Shown piece after piece: positions 17,611 through 27,478 of a DNA stretch of 64,000 nucleotides. A program made the translations under genes and the position numbers. This DNA is from an uncultured Polaribacter sp. Its GTDB lineage: Bacteria; Bacteroidota; Bacteroidia; Flavobacteriales; Flavobacteriaceae. Under the pieces are notes generated by a model that searched no databases, had not been told where the DNA came from, and worked only from the letters and a program-made list of their open reading frames with translations. The stretch covers positions 62,001-126,000 of the forward strand of contig NZ_CANMVP010000004.1 in NCBI RefSeq assembly GCF_947501385.1, written 5' to 3'. How positions within the stretch are numbered: position 1 is the first letter of the stretch; every line of letters begins with the position of its first letter.

Positions 17611-18825
17611 ATGAAGTATATTGAACGACTAAGAAAAATAAAAAAAGATTTTAATACATTAATTACTAGACCCAATACAGCTTTATTTAGTACTAATGGT
17701 ATTTACAATCGATACAAAAACCCGATTGTAACCAGAGATCATATTCCGTTGAATTGGCGTTTCGATTTTAACCAAGAAAAGAATCCGTATTTTATGGAAC
17801 GCATTGGTTTTAATGCCACTTTAAATTCAGGAGCTATAAAATTAAATGGCAAATATCTTTTAGTTGTAAGAGTAGAGGGGAACGATAGAAAATCCATCTT
17901 TGCGATTGCAGAAAGCCCAAATGGTATCGATAATTTTAAATTTTGGGATCGTCCGATAACCATTCCTCAAACAGAAAACTTAGATACCAATGTGTATGAT
18001 ATGCGTTTAATTCAGCATGATGATGGTTGGATTTATGGAGTATTCTGTACCGAAAGAAAAGACCCAACAGCACCCGAAGGAGATACTTCAACTGCGATGG
18101 CAGCAGCAGGAATTGTAAGAACAAAAGACTTATTAACCTGGGAACGATTGCCAGATTTGATTTCTACCACTGGACAACAACGTAACGTGGTGTTGTTTCC
18201 TCATTTAATTGATGGTAAATATGCATTTTTTACCCGTCCGCAAGATGGATTCATCGACACTGGAAAAGGCGGAGGTATTGGTTTTGGACTTTCAAACACA
18301 ATTGAAAATGCAGAGGTTAAGGAAGAAAAAATTGTATTTCCTAAAACCTACCATACTATTTACGAACTAAAAAACGGTTTAGGACCTGCGCCAGTTAAAA
18401 CAAAAGAAGGGTGGTTAAATTTAGCACATGGCGTTAGAAATACCGCAGCAGGTTTACGTTATACAACCTATCTGTTTATGACACATTTAGATAGACCTTG
18501 GGATGTAACTCACAAACCACATGGTCATTTAATAGCACCTTTAAAAGAAGAACGTATTGGAGATGTTTCCAACGTTACTTTTTCCAACGGTTGGATAGTA
18601 GATGATGACGGTACAGTTTATATTTATTATGCTTCTTCAGACACGAGAATGCATGTAGCAACATCAACCATAGATCAGCTTGTAGATTATTGTCTTAATT
18701 CTCCTGAAGATAAGTTATATTCTCATCTTTCGGTTCAAACCATTAATCAATTAATTGATAACAATAAGGTATATGAAAATATAAATTCAAATAAAGTGGA
18801 AGCAAATTATGATTGTAAATCTTAA
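17611..18825 (+). CDS. GH130 beta-1,4-mannosylglucose phosphorylase
   Basis: The 404-residue protein has no signal peptide and is cytosolic. It closely follows the GH130 subfamily 1 pattern ([87 protein letters not shown]). Asp130 in NVYDMRL aligns with the proposed general acid of the Bacteroides mannosylglucose phosphorylase. The reaction is phosphorolysis of beta-mannosyl-1,4-glucose to mannose-1-phosphate and glucose. The last 17 bases overlap the epimerase gene, which makes the substrate from mannobiose. Together with the transporter this reproduces the known cytosolic mannobiose route of Bacteroides fragilis. Confidence 0.94.
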   Translation: MKYIERLRKIKKDFNTLITRPNTALFSTNGIYNRYKNPIVTRDHIPLNWRFDFNQEKNPYFMERIGFNATLNSGAIKLNGKYLLVVRVEGNDRKSIFAIAESPNGIDNFKFWDRPITIPQTENLDTNVYDMRLIQHDDGWIYGVFCTERKDPTAPEGDTSTAMAAAGIVRTKDLLTWERLPDLISTTGQQRNVVLFPHLIDGKYAFFTRPQDGFIDTGKGGGIGFGLSNTIENAEVKEEKIVFPKTYHTIYELKNGLGPAPVKTKEGWLNLAHGVRNTAAGLRYTTYLFMTHLDRPWDVTHKPHGHLIAPLKEERIGDVSNVTFSNGWIVDDDGTVYIYYASSDTRMHVATSTIDQLVDYCLNSPEDKLYSHLSVQTINQLIDNNKVYENINSNKVEANYDCKS

Positions 18826-20047
18826 AAGTACACATACTATTTCTGAGGATTTGTTGCGTTTAAGTAGAGAAGCTTCAACCGAGTTAACATCTCTTTTACA
18901 TTTCTGGAGCACCGAAGCGTTGGATCTTAAAAATGGTGGTTTTCTTGGAGAAATTGACGGACTTGGAAATAAAAACAATTTTGCAACCAAGGGCGCCGTT
19001 TTAAATTCTCGAATTTTATGGACATTTTCTGCTGCCTATAGAATCACAAAAAATGAGAAGTACAAAGAGATGGCAGATTTACAATATCAATACATCATCA
19101 ATCATTTTTGGGATCAAAAACATGGTGGTTTAATTTGGGAAGTAGATCATCTTGGAAACGCCATTAATAAAAGAAAACAAGCATACGCACAAGGATTTGG
19201 AATTTATGCGTTTTCTGAATATTACAAAGCAACCGATACGGAAGAAAGTTTAGACTACGCAAAAACATTGTACCACATCTTAGAAAGTAAATTTTACGAT
19301 ACAAAATATTCAGGATATATTGAAGCTCTTCAGGAAGATTGGAGTCGTATTAACGACATGAGATTGAGCGATAAAGATTTAAATTATCCAAAATCAATGA
19401 ACACCCATTTGCATATTTTAGAACCGTATGCCAATTTATATAGAGTTTGGAAAGATAAATCATTGAAAAATAATATAATTGAGTTACTTTCAATTTTTCA
19501 GAATAAAATTATTGATAAAAAAACAGGTCATTTTAATTTGTTCTTTGGAATGGATTGGACTAATAAATCTGCCGCTATTTCCTTCGGACACGATATAGAG
19601 GGCGCTTGGTTATTACACGAAGCAGCGCAGGTAATTGAAGATAAAACTATTATTGAAAAGGTTCAAGAAACAGCTGTAAAACTAGTAGATTTAACCGTAG
19701 AAAAAGGGCTAGATAAAGATGGTTCTTTGTTTAATGAGTTAGATGGAAATGTATACGATACAGATAAACATTGGTGGGTACAGGCTGAAGCTATTGTTGG
19801 CTTAATGGATGCTTATGTAATCAATCCGAAACAGGAGTATTTAGATGGCATGCTTAAAATTTGGGACTTTATAAAAAATCATTTGATTGATCGAAAAAAT
19901 GGAGAATGGTTTTGGAGAGTCGATACAAATGGACAGCCAATAGCTAGAGACTATAAATTAGGATTTTGGAAATGTCCGTATCATAATTCTAGAGCATTAA
20001 TGGAAATCATCGAAAGAATAGCACTAATTAAAAACGAAACGCTGTGA
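18809..20047 (+). CDS. Cellobiose/mannobiose 2-epimerase (AGE family)
   Basis: The 412-residue cytosolic protein belongs to the N-acylglucosamine 2-epimerase (AGE) superfamily of (alpha/alpha)6 barrels. Conserved segments are [78 protein letters not shown] and [15 protein letters not shown]. His261 and His392 sit where the two catalytic histidines of cellobiose 2-epimerases lie. It would convert beta-1,4-mannobiose to mannosylglucose, the substrate of the overlapping GH130 phosphorylase. The coding sequence overlaps its upstream neighbour by 17 bases and its downstream neighbour by 4 bases, so all three are translationally coupled. Cellobiose activity is also possible but fits the context less well. 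Confidence 0.92.
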   Translation: MIVNLKSTHTISEDLLRLSREASTELTSLLHFWSTEALDLKNGGFLGEIDGLGNKNNFATKGAVLNSRILWTFSAAYRITKNEKYKEMADLQYQYIINHFWDQKHGGLIWEVDHLGNAINKRKQAYAQGFGIYAFSEYYKATDTEESLDYAKTLYHILESKFYDTKYSGYIEALQEDWSRINDMRLSDKDLNYPKSMNTHLHILEPYANLYRVWKDKSLKNNIIELLSIFQNKIIDKKTGHFNLFFGMDWTNKSAAISFGHDIEGAWLLHEAAQVIEDKTIIEKVQETAVKLVDLTVEKGLDKDGSLFNELDGNVYDTDKHWWVQAEAIVGLMDAYVINPKQEYLDGMLKIWDFIKNHLIDRKNGEWFWRVDTNGQPIARDYKLGFWKCPYHNSRALMEIIERIALIKNETL

Positions 20048-21420
20048 GCAATCAAATAAAAATAAAAGAGAAAATTGGGTATGGTTTTGGCGATTTTGCA
20101 TCGTCTATGTTCTGGAAACTATTTTCGATGTTTTTAATGATTTATTATACAGACGTTGTAGAAATCTCTCCAGCATCTGTAGGAACCATGTTTTTATTAA
20201 CGCGTTTGTGGGATGGTTTAAATGATCCTATTATGGGGATTATTGCAGATAGAACCAACACAGCGAAAGGAAAATTTAGACCTTATTTATTATGGGTTGC
20301 AATTCCATTTGCCATTATGGGTGTATTAACATTTTCATCGCCAGATTTTGGGCCTTCAGGAAAATTGATTTATGCATATGTTACTTATACTTTAATGATG
20401 ATTGTCTATACGGCAATCAACGTACCTTATTCATCTTTGATGGGTGTAATGACGTCAGATACTAAAGAACGTACCTCATTAGCTTCATTTCGATTTATTG
20501 GCGCCTATTCTGGAGGTATTTTTATGACAGCAACCGTGCCTTATTTGTTAGATTATTTTAGAAATTCAGGCGCTAGTGAAGCACAAAGTTATCAATATAC
20601 GATTGCTATTTATGCAGCATTGGCGGCATTTTTTTTTACCATGACCTATAAATGGACGAAAGAACGCGTAAAGCCATTAAAAGAAAAAGTATCTATTAAA
20701 AAAGATTTAAAAGATTTGGCAAAAAATGGGCAATGGTTTATCATGCTGGGCGCAGGAATTGCGGTTTTAATATTTAATTCCTTACGTGATGGAAGCATTA
20801 TGTACTACTTTAAATATTTTGTTCATGACCAAACCTTACCCGTTTTTGGTGAAGTTAAATGGGACAAATTAGCGGGTGCATATATGACGGTTTGGTTGGT
20901 AACCAATTTGTTAGGCGTACTATTGGCAAAACCAGCGTCAGCAAAATTTGGAAAGAAAAACACCTTTATTGGCGCAATGCTTATTGCTTCTGTATTTAGT
21001 TTTGTTTTTTATTGGGTAGATCCAAATTCTGTGGGAATTATTTTCGGATTAAACGTTATCATTGGATTAGCAGCAGGAATTGTATTACCACTTATTTGGT
21101 CTATGTATGCAGATATTGCAGATTATTCTGAATGGAAAACAGGAAGAAGAGCCACAGGTTTGGTGTTTTCTTCATCATCAATGTCCCAAAAAATGGGTTG
21201 GACGCTTGGAGGCGCAATAACAGGTTGGTTATTATATGCCTATGGTTTTGAAGCCAATGCAGCACAAACGACAGAATCTTTAAAAGGAATTCGATTATTA
21301 ATCAGTATTTATCCAGCAATTGGGGCTTTATTGTCTGCACTTGTTTTATTGATTTATAAATTAAGTGACTCTTTTATGGATACCATAATTTCAGAATTGG
21401 AAGCTAAAAGAGCTGATTAA
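20044..21420 (+). CDS. GPH-family sugar:cation symporter (MFS)
   Basis: The 458-residue protein starts at a GTG codon inside the epimerase stop (GTGA). It is strongly hydrophobic with about 12 predicted membrane segments. GYGFGDFASSMFWKLFSMFLMIYYTDV and TRLWDGLNDPIMGIIADRTNTAKGKFRPYLLW are signatures of the glycoside-pentoside-hexuronide:cation symporter family. The later segment LPLIWSMYADIADYSEWKTGRRATGLVFSSSSMSQKMGWTLGGAITG is equally typical. It would carry mannobiose or related disaccharides across the inner membrane to the epimerase and GH130 enzyme, with which it is translationally coupled. Substrate is inferred from that coupling. Confidence 0.92.
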   Translation: MSNQIKIKEKIGYGFGDFASSMFWKLFSMFLMIYYTDVVEISPASVGTMFLLTRLWDGLNDPIMGIIADRTNTAKGKFRPYLLWVAIPFAIMGVLTFSSPDFGPSGKLIYAYVTYTLMMIVYTAINVPYSSLMGVMTSDTKERTSLASFRFIGAYSGGIFMTATVPYLLDYFRNSGASEAQSYQYTIAIYAALAAFFFTMTYKWTKERVKPLKEKVSIKKDLKDLAKNGQWFIMLGAGIAVLIFNSLRDGSIMYYFKYFVHDQTLPVFGEVKWDKLAGAYMTVWLVTNLLGVLLAKPASAKFGKKNTFIGAMLIASVFSFVFYWVDPNSVGIIFGLNVIIGLAAGIVLPLIWSMYADIADYSEWKTGRRATGLVFSSSSMSQKMGWTLGGAITGWLLYAYGFEANAAQTTESLKGIRLLISIYPAIGALLSALVLLIYKLSDSFMDTIISELEAKRAD

Positions 21421-21456
21421 TTTTTTTTATAATAAGGTGTTTTTAAGATAGTCAAG

Positions 21457-21485
21457 ACCTCACAGGTTTTCAAAACCTGTGAGGT
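21457..21485. repeat. Dispersed palindrome ACCTCACAGGTTTT-type, copy 1
   Basis: ACCTCACAGGTTTT at 21457-21470 is exactly inverted at 21472-21485 around one base. A second copy lies at 26033-26063. The 60-100 bases after each copy also share patches of sequence (ATATTTCTA-TTTAAAT), so the repeat unit is larger than the palindrome. It lies between the transporter gene and the sulfatase gene. It could act as a 3' hairpin but lacks a T-run. Confidence 0.65.
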
Positions 21486-21595
21486 TTACAAAATATACAA
21501 GTAGTAATGTATTGAAAATAAGTTATTTATATTTCTAGTTTAAATTTTATCACTTAAAAAAAACTTCAAAATATTTGAAATTTAATAAGAAAAAA

Positions 21596-23377
21596 ATGTT
21601 TAAAAATAGGTATATAAAATTTGTTGCTATGATGGTATTGATGATTTTTTCTCGTTGTCAAAAACAAGAAGTTATCAAAAATTCACAACCTAATATTTTA
21701 TTAATCATTACCGACGACCAAGCGTATGGAGATTTATCACTGACTGGAAATCGGTATGCAGAAACTCCAGTTATAGATAAATTAGCAGAAGAAGGCGTTT
21801 TTGCAAAACAATTTTATGTGAGTCCTGTTTGTGCGCCAACAAGAGCTAGTTTACTAACAGGAAGGTATCATCAAAGAACAGGAGTTTCTGGAGTTACTAG
21901 AGGTAGAGAAAACATGAATTTAGATGAAACCACATTAGCTAATATTTTGCAAACTGCTGGTTACAATACAGGAGCTTTTGGCAAATGGCATAATGGAGCA
22001 CATTTTCCATATCATCCTTTAGGTAGAGGTTTTAACGAGTTTGTAGGTTTTACTTCTGGTCATTGGACCAATTATTTTAATACCACTATTGAGAAAAACG
22101 GAAAAGCACTTAAAACATCAGGTTATTTACCAGATATTTTAACAGATGAAGCTATTAGTTTTATTGAAAAATGTAATACTGACAAAAAACCTTTTTTCTG
22201 TTATGTGCCTTATCAAACACCACATACGCCTTTGCAAGTTCCTGATGTATATTTTGATAAATATAAAAATAAAGGGGTAGATGATTTTAATGCCACAATT
22301 TATGGAATGGCAGAAAATATTGATAATAATGTTGGCAGAATTTTAAAAAAATTAGAAACTTTAGACATAAAAAAGAATACCATAATTATTTATATGTCAG
22401 ACAATGGGCCTCTTAATCTTCGCTATAATGCAGGGTTAAAAGGAAAAAAAGGGTCCGTAAATCAAGGTGGTATAAAAGTGCCTTTTATTATCAATTGGAA
22501 AGATAAAATAGCAACCAATAAAACAATTTTAACACCTTTAGCCCATATTGATATTTTACCGACTTTGTTAGACTTGATACATATAAATCACGATTATAAA
22601 AAGCCAATTGATGGAAAAAGTTTCAAATCACTATTAACAGAAAATAATGACAAAACAGTCGAGAATAGAAATTTATTTGCAGAATGGAACGGCAATAAAA
22701 GAGTACGTTCTGGTGATTATTTATTAATTAATGAAGAGCTTTTCAATATAGTAAAAGATGCTTCTCAAACTTATGATGTAAGAAGTGAAATTCCAAAAGT
22801 ATATGATTCTTTGTTGAACACCTATCAAAAATGGTTTGCTTCCTTACCAGCTAAAGTAGCGTCAAAACCGATTCTTGTAGGCTATGAAGATTATCCAATA
22901 ACACATTTACCTGCACATGAGGCAAATTTATTTCCACCTTTTGAATTCAGAAAAGACAGAAAACACACCGGAATAGCATATCATAGCTTATACGGTTGGG
23001 CACATGACTGGATAGATTTTTGGACAAAAACAGAAGCCTTCGCATCTTGGGATATTGAGGTGATAGAAGATGGTGAATTTGAAATAGAAATGAAGTATGC
23101 ACTGGCAAAAGAAAATGTAGGTGCTGAGTTGATGCTTGAAGTAGACAATCAGCAAATTTTAATAGATAGTTTAGAATCTTTTGAACATTCCGAATTTCAA
23201 AATTTTGATCGTGTAGAAAGAGGTCAAGAAGCACCAGAAACAGATTGGAACACAGTAACAATTGGTCAATTAAGATTAACCAAAGGAGTAAAAACGATTA
23301 GCTTAAAAGCGATAAAAATAAATGGCGAAAAAACCATAGAATTAAAAGGAATCTTACTAAATAAAAAAAATGAATAG
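21596..23377 (+). CDS. Type I sulfatase lipoprotein (Cys-type) in the mannan locus
   Basis: The start is taken at the ATG at 21596, since the reading frame opens earlier only at a TTG. The 593-residue protein has a lipobox IFSRC (Cys21). The S1 sulfatase core includes metal ligands NILLIITDDQAYGD, and the active-site motif SPVCAPTRASLLTGR places the formylglycine precursor at Cys79. GKWHNG and TPHTPL follow, and MSDNGPL carries further metal ligands. A C-terminal region of about 130 residues (YHSLYGWAHDWIDFWTK... to end) looks like an added beta-sandwich domain, possibly glycan-binding. It would remove sulfate esters in the envelope and needs an FGE such as the protein at 4067. Its position between transporter and beta-mannosidase implies a sulfated mannan or mixed substrate. 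Confidence 0.92.
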   Translation: MFKNRYIKFVAMMVLMIFSRCQKQEVIKNSQPNILLIITDDQAYGDLSLTGNRYAETPVIDKLAEEGVFAKQFYVSPVCAPTRASLLTGRYHQRTGVSGVTRGRENMNLDETTLANILQTAGYNTGAFGKWHNGAHFPYHPLGRGFNEFVGFTSGHWTNYFNTTIEKNGKALKTSGYLPDILTDEAISFIEKCNTDKKPFFCYVPYQTPHTPLQVPDVYFDKYKNKGVDDFNATIYGMAENIDNNVGRILKKLETLDIKKNTIIIYMSDNGPLNLRYNAGLKGKKGSVNQGGIKVPFIINWKDKIATNKTILTPLAHIDILPTLLDLIHINHDYKKPIDGKSFKSLLTENNDKTVENRNLFAEWNGNKRVRSGDYLLINEELFNIVKDASQTYDVRSEIPKVYDSLLNTYQKWFASLPAKVASKPILVGYEDYPITHLPAHEANLFPPFEFRKDRKHTGIAYHSLYGWAHDWIDFWTKTEAFASWDIEVIEDGEFEIEMKYALAKENVGAELMLEVDNQQILIDSLESFEHSEFQNFDRVERGQEAPETDWNTVTIGQLRLTKGVKTISLKAIKINGEKTIELKGILLNKKNE

Positions 23378-25967
23378 CGTATTATTACTTTTAATGATTA
23401 TTCCGTACTTTGTTGGTTGTCAGACAAAAAGATCAAACCATATGATCAGAAAAGAAATCAATAGCAATTGGGTTTTTAAAGATCTTGATAAAAAATACTC
23501 AGGAGTTGCAAAAGTACCTGGAACGATCCATACCGATTTATTGGCGAATAATTTTATTAAAGATCCATTTTATCGCACCAATGAGAAACAGCAACAATGG
23601 ATCGATAAAAAAGACTGGGAATACACTACTATATTAAATGTTTCTGCAGAAGAATTCAAGAAAAATAACATTCGCTTGAATTTTGAAGGTTTAGATACTT
23701 ACGCAGATGTTTTTTTAAACGATAGCTTAATTCTAAACGCCAATAATATGTTTCGTTCTTGGGAAATAGATGTAAAATCAATTCTTAAAAAAGGAGAAAA
23801 CCAATTAAAAATACTGCTTCATTCCCCTATAAAAAAAGGCTTAGAATTGTTGGAAGTTTCGCCATATCCATATCCCGCTATTAACGATCAATCAGAAAAC
23901 GGAGAAATTGGTGATAAAAAAGTATCAATTTTTACCCGTAAAGCGGGTTATCATTATGGTTGGGATTGGGGACCAAGATTAGTAACCTCAGGTATTTGGC
24001 GACCAGTGGTTTTAAAGTCTTGGAATACCGTTCGTATAAATGATGTATTTATCAAACAACCAAGCATTACAAAAGAAGAAGCCCAATTAATTTTTGATGT
24101 AACGTTAGAAGTTGATGCTCCTTTTTCAGGAAAAATCAATATTATAAATAAAAATTCAAAAATAATTTACGCTTTTAAAAATTTAGATTTTAAATCAGGA
24201 TTACAAAATTTAGCGATTTCTTTTTCAATTGAAAACCCAAAATTATGGTGGTCTCAAGGATTAGGAGAGCCTAATATGTACAATTTTACGGTTCAACTTT
24301 TAGATGACGAAGGAAACGAAACTTCAAAAAAAGAAATTTCTACAGGTTTACGAAGTATTAAACTAATCAGAGAGAAAGACGCTATGGGCGAATCTTTTCT
24401 TTTTGAATTAAATGGTGTGCCGGTATTTATAAAAGGAGCGAATTATATTCCGAATGATAGTTTTTTACCAAGAGTGACAAAAAGTGATTACGAAAAAGTA
24501 ATTGCAGATGCTGGAGATGCCAATATGAACATGCTTCGTGTTTGGGGTGGCGGTATTTATGAAGATGATTATTTTTACAAACTCTGTGATGAAAACGGTT
24601 TGATGGTTTGGCAAGATTTTATGTTTGCCTGCTCCATGTATCCTGGAGATGCATCGTTTTTAGAAAATATCAAGCAAGAAGCCATAGAAAATGTCGTCAG
24701 ATTAAGGAATCATCCTAGTATTGCACTTTGGTGTGGTAACAATGAAATAAATACCGCATGGAGCCACTATTCTAAAGGTGGCTGGGGATGGAAAGAAAAA
24801 TACACAAAACCACAAAGAGAAGAAATTCAAAAAGCATATTTGGATATTTTTCATGAGATACTCCCTAAAGTTGTCAAAAATTATACTGACGGTGATTATT
24901 ATTGGCCTTCCTCTCCACAAGCAGGTTTTGAGCCTCAAAAACATGCAGGTTATGAAAATACTTCTGGAGATATGCATTATTGGGGTGTTTGGCACGGACA
25001 ACACACTTTTGAGAATTTCGAAAAATACAAAGCACGTTTTATGAGCGAATATGGTTTTCAATCTTTTCCAGATTTTGAGACCGTAAAAAAATATACGCTT
25101 CCAGAAGATCATAATATTGAAAGTGCTGTAATGGCATCGCATCAACGAAGTGGTATTGGCAATCTTCGTATCAAAGAATACATGAGTTGGGATTATAAAG
25201 TACCTGATAACTTTGAAAATTTTTTATATATGAGTCAGGTATTACAAGCGCGTGGCGTAAAAATGGCTATTGAAGCACATAGAAGAGCAATGCCCTATAC
25301 GATGGGAACTATGTATTGGCAAATTAATGATTGTTGGCCTGTTGCTAGCTGGAGTAGCACAGATTATTACCATAAATGGAAAGCGCTACATTATGCCGTT
25401 AAAAAAGTGTATGAGCCTATTATTTTAACTGTTCATGAAGAAAAGAAAGAAATGGTAATCCATGCTGTTTCAGATAGGTTAAATGATGGCGCTGGGAAAT
25501 TAAAATTAACCATTTTAGATTTTAATGGCAAAGAACTTTTTACTAAGGAGATGGATGTTGTTGCAAAAAAGAATACAAGTTCTGAGTTATTCAGAACGCA
25601 AACTTCAAAATTTATAAAAGGTTTTAATCAGAAAAAAATTGTATTAAAAACCGAGTTTATAAAATTAGGAGATTCATTAACTATTCAAAATCTATTTTAT
25701 TTTAAAAAGCCAAAATTTTTAGCTTTACAAAAACCGAATATAAAAACGGAATTAATTGAAGAAAATGATACGTATTATTTGAAAATTTCAACAGATAAAT
25801 TAGTAAAGGATCTGTACCTCAACTTTAAAAATAAAAAGGTTTTTCTTGAGGGTAATTATTTCGATTTGCTACCAAATGAAATTAAAAGTATAGAAATCAC
25901 AACCGATGAAGTTTTGGATATTAAAAATTTAGAATTACAGCATATTCATAAAATTAATAACAAATAA
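23370..25967 (+). CDS. GH2 beta-mannosidase lipoprotein
   Basis: The 865-residue protein begins inside the end of the sulfatase gene (8-base overlap) and has a lipobox YFVGC (Cys17). Domain order is typical of GH2: sugar-binding jelly roll (WEYTTILNVSAEEF..., FEGLDTYADVFLN), immunoglobulin-like domain, catalytic barrel, then C-terminal beta domains. The beta-mannosidase signature YHYGWDWGPRLVTSGIWRPV is present. The acid/base Glu459 is in WCGNNEINTAW and the nucleophile Glu560 in MSEYGFQSFPD. It would release terminal beta-mannose from manno-oligosaccharides in the periplasm. The overlap with the sulfatase points to coupled translation, consistent with sequential action on sulfated oligomers. 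The enzyme family is firm. Confidence 0.94.
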   Translation: MNSVLLLLMIIPYFVGCQTKRSNHMIRKEINSNWVFKDLDKKYSGVAKVPGTIHTDLLANNFIKDPFYRTNEKQQQWIDKKDWEYTTILNVSAEEFKKNNIRLNFEGLDTYADVFLNDSLILNANNMFRSWEIDVKSILKKGENQLKILLHSPIKKGLELLEVSPYPYPAINDQSENGEIGDKKVSIFTRKAGYHYGWDWGPRLVTSGIWRPVVLKSWNTVRINDVFIKQPSITKEEAQLIFDVTLEVDAPFSGKINIINKNSKIIYAFKNLDFKSGLQNLAISFSIENPKLWWSQGLGEPNMYNFTVQLLDDEGNETSKKEISTGLRSIKLIREKDAMGESFLFELNGVPVFIKGANYIPNDSFLPRVTKSDYEKVIADAGDANMNMLRVWGGGIYEDDYFYKLCDENGLMVWQDFMFACSMYPGDASFLENIKQEAIENVVRLRNHPSIALWCGNNEINTAWSHYSKGGWGWKEKYTKPQREEIQKAYLDIFHEILPKVVKNYTDGDYYWPSSPQAGFEPQKHAGYENTSGDMHYWGVWHGQHTFENFEKYKARFMSEYGFQSFPDFETVKKYTLPEDHNIESAVMASHQRSGIGNLRIKEYMSWDYKVPDNFENFLYMSQVLQARGVKMAIEAHRRAMPYTMGTMYWQINDCWPVASWSSTDYYHKWKALHYAVKKVYEPIILTVHEEKKEMVIHAVSDRLNDGAGKLKLTILDFNGKELFTKEMDVVAKKNTSSELFRTQTSKFIKGFNQKKIVLKTEFIKLGDSLTIQNLFYFKKPKFLALQKPNIKTELIEENDTYYLKISTDKLVKDLYLNFKNKKVFLEGNYFDLLPNEIKSIEITTDEVLDIKNLELQHIHKINNK

Positions 25968-26032
25968 TTGTAAGTACGTGAAAGAAATTAATTTTACGAA
26001 ATAAACTGACTTGTAATTTTCAGGGTAATCAA

Positions 26033-26063
26033 GACCTCACAGGTTTTTAAAACCTGTGAGGTC
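26033..26063. repeat. Dispersed palindrome ACCTCACAGGTTTT-type, copy 2
   Basis: GACCTCACAGGTTTTT at 26033-26048 is inverted at 26049-26063. It matches copy 1 at 21457-21485 and, more loosely, the inner hairpins of the element at 6480-6675. It lies between the GH2 and GH5 genes of the same locus, so each copy marks a break between operon segments. No open reading frame is associated. Confidence 0.65.
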
Positions 26064-26180
26064 TATGTAAAAACAAGATGTAATGCAAATAGTTTGCTCT
26101 TTATATTTCTATTTTAAATGTTGCCATATATCATCTAAATAATAGAAAAACCTATCTGTAATCAAATAAAAAAGTCAATC

Positions 26181-27476
26181 ATGAAACCAAAATCAATTTT
26201 ACTCTTCTCAATTATCTGTCTAAGCTTATTGTCTTGTGCAAGTTACAAGCAAAAACTAGTGAAAGTTGAAAATGGCGATTTTTTAGTAAAGAAAAAAGAA
26301 TATAGTTTTATAGGCGCCAATTATTGGCAAGGGATGAATTTGGGCGCCCCAAAATCAGGAAACCAACAACGATTAATTCGTGAATTGGATGAATTACAAG
26401 CATTGGGTGTTACCAATTTAAGAATATTGGCAGCTAGCGAAGCCGATAAAGAGATGAAGTATGCTATACATCCAGCATTGCAAACAGCACCAGGCGTTTA
26501 CAACGAAGATTTATGGCAAGGCTTAGATTTTTTACTTTCAGAAATGAAAAAAAGAAATATGAAAGCAGTCATGGTTTTAGGAAATTTCTGGACCTGGAGT
26601 GGAGGGTTTACGCAATACTTAAAATGGAGTGGAGCAGGAGAAATTCCATTTCCGCAAGATCCTGAACATTCTTGGCAGAATTTTACAGACTATTCAAAGC
26701 AATTTTATTTTAACGAGAAAGCTCAGAATATGATGTACAATCATATAGAAAAAGTCATCAATAGAAAGAATAGCATTACTGGAAAAGTTTATAAAAAAGA
26801 CCCGACAATTATGGCGTGGCAATTAGCAAACGAACCTAGAGGATACGATGTACCAGATGCTTTTGTAGCATGGACTAAAAAAACATCGGCATATATTAAA
26901 AGTTTAGATAAGTATCATTTAGTGTGTTTGGGCACTGAAGGAAATACTTCAGGAACCACTGCAGGTACCAATGTTTTAAGAGATAATAATGATGTGAATA
27001 TAGATTATATTACCATGCATATTTGGGCACAAAATTGGGGATGGTTCAAACCTACGCAAGGTGAAGCAGTTTTTCAGGAAGCTTTAAAAAAAGTAGCTGA
27101 TTACTGGGCGGATCATGTGCAGGTAGCAAAAACCTTAAACAAGCCCATTGTTTTAGAAGAGTTTGGTATTGCTAGAGATGGTTCTTCTTATCAATCCACA
27201 GCTACTACAGTTTGGAGAGATCGTTTTTATACTTATTTATTTGAAAAAGTCACTAATTCTGTAAGTACAAATGGACGTGTAAAAGGTTTAAATTTCTGGA
27301 CTTATTCAGGGGAAGGCAGGCCAACAAGACCGGGATTGTTCTGGAGAAAAGAAGACACAGTTATTGGCGATCCACCTCATGAACTACAAGGTTGGTATGG
27401 AGTTTATAATACAGATTTAACGACGGTTGAGGTGATAAAAAAGAATGCTAAAAAATTAAATACACAAATAGATTAA
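26181..27476 (+). CDS. GH5 (subfamily 7-like) endo-beta-1,4-mannanase lipoprotein
   Basis: The 431-residue lipoprotein (lipobox LLSC, Cys19) is a single GH5 barrel. Fitting motifs are FIGANYWQGMNLGAP near the start, LRILAASE, and MAWQLANEPRG with acid/base Glu218. Next come TMHIWAQNWGWF and VLEEFGIARDG with nucleophile Glu327. The NYWxxM start and HxWxxNWGW block are characteristic of GH5_7 mannanases. It would cut internal beta-mannan bonds at the cell surface. It is preceded by a dispersed palindrome and a 213-base gap. It therefore probably opens a second transcriptional segment with the GH43 protein 2 bases downstream. Subfamily is a recall-based judgement. Confidence 0.9.
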   Translation: MKPKSILLFSIICLSLLSCASYKQKLVKVENGDFLVKKKEYSFIGANYWQGMNLGAPKSGNQQRLIRELDELQALGVTNLRILAASEADKEMKYAIHPALQTAPGVYNEDLWQGLDFLLSEMKKRNMKAVMVLGNFWTWSGGFTQYLKWSGAGEIPFPQDPEHSWQNFTDYSKQFYFNEKAQNMMYNHIEKVINRKNSITGKVYKKDPTIMAWQLANEPRGYDVPDAFVAWTKKTSAYIKSLDKYHLVCLGTEGNTSGTTAGTNVLRDNNDVNIDYITMHIWAQNWGWFKPTQGEAVFQEALKKVADYWADHVQVAKTLNKPIVLEEFGIARDGSSYQSTATTVWRDRFYTYLFEKVTNSVSTNGRVKGLNFWTYSGEGRPTRPGLFWRKEDTVIGDPPHELQGWYGVYNTDLTTVEVIKKNAKKLNTQID

Positions 27477-27478
27477 AA

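Noticed and set aside
21575..21595. TTG start of the sulfatase frame
   Set aside because: The ATG at 21596 gives a normal-length lipoprotein signal; the TTG adds lysine-rich residues ahead of it without benefit.
24702..25145. Minus-strand 147-codon open frame
   Set aside because: It lies wholly inside the GH2 catalytic domain on the opposite strand, is rich in Phe, Cys and Ile from reversed AT-rich codons, and shows no family motif.
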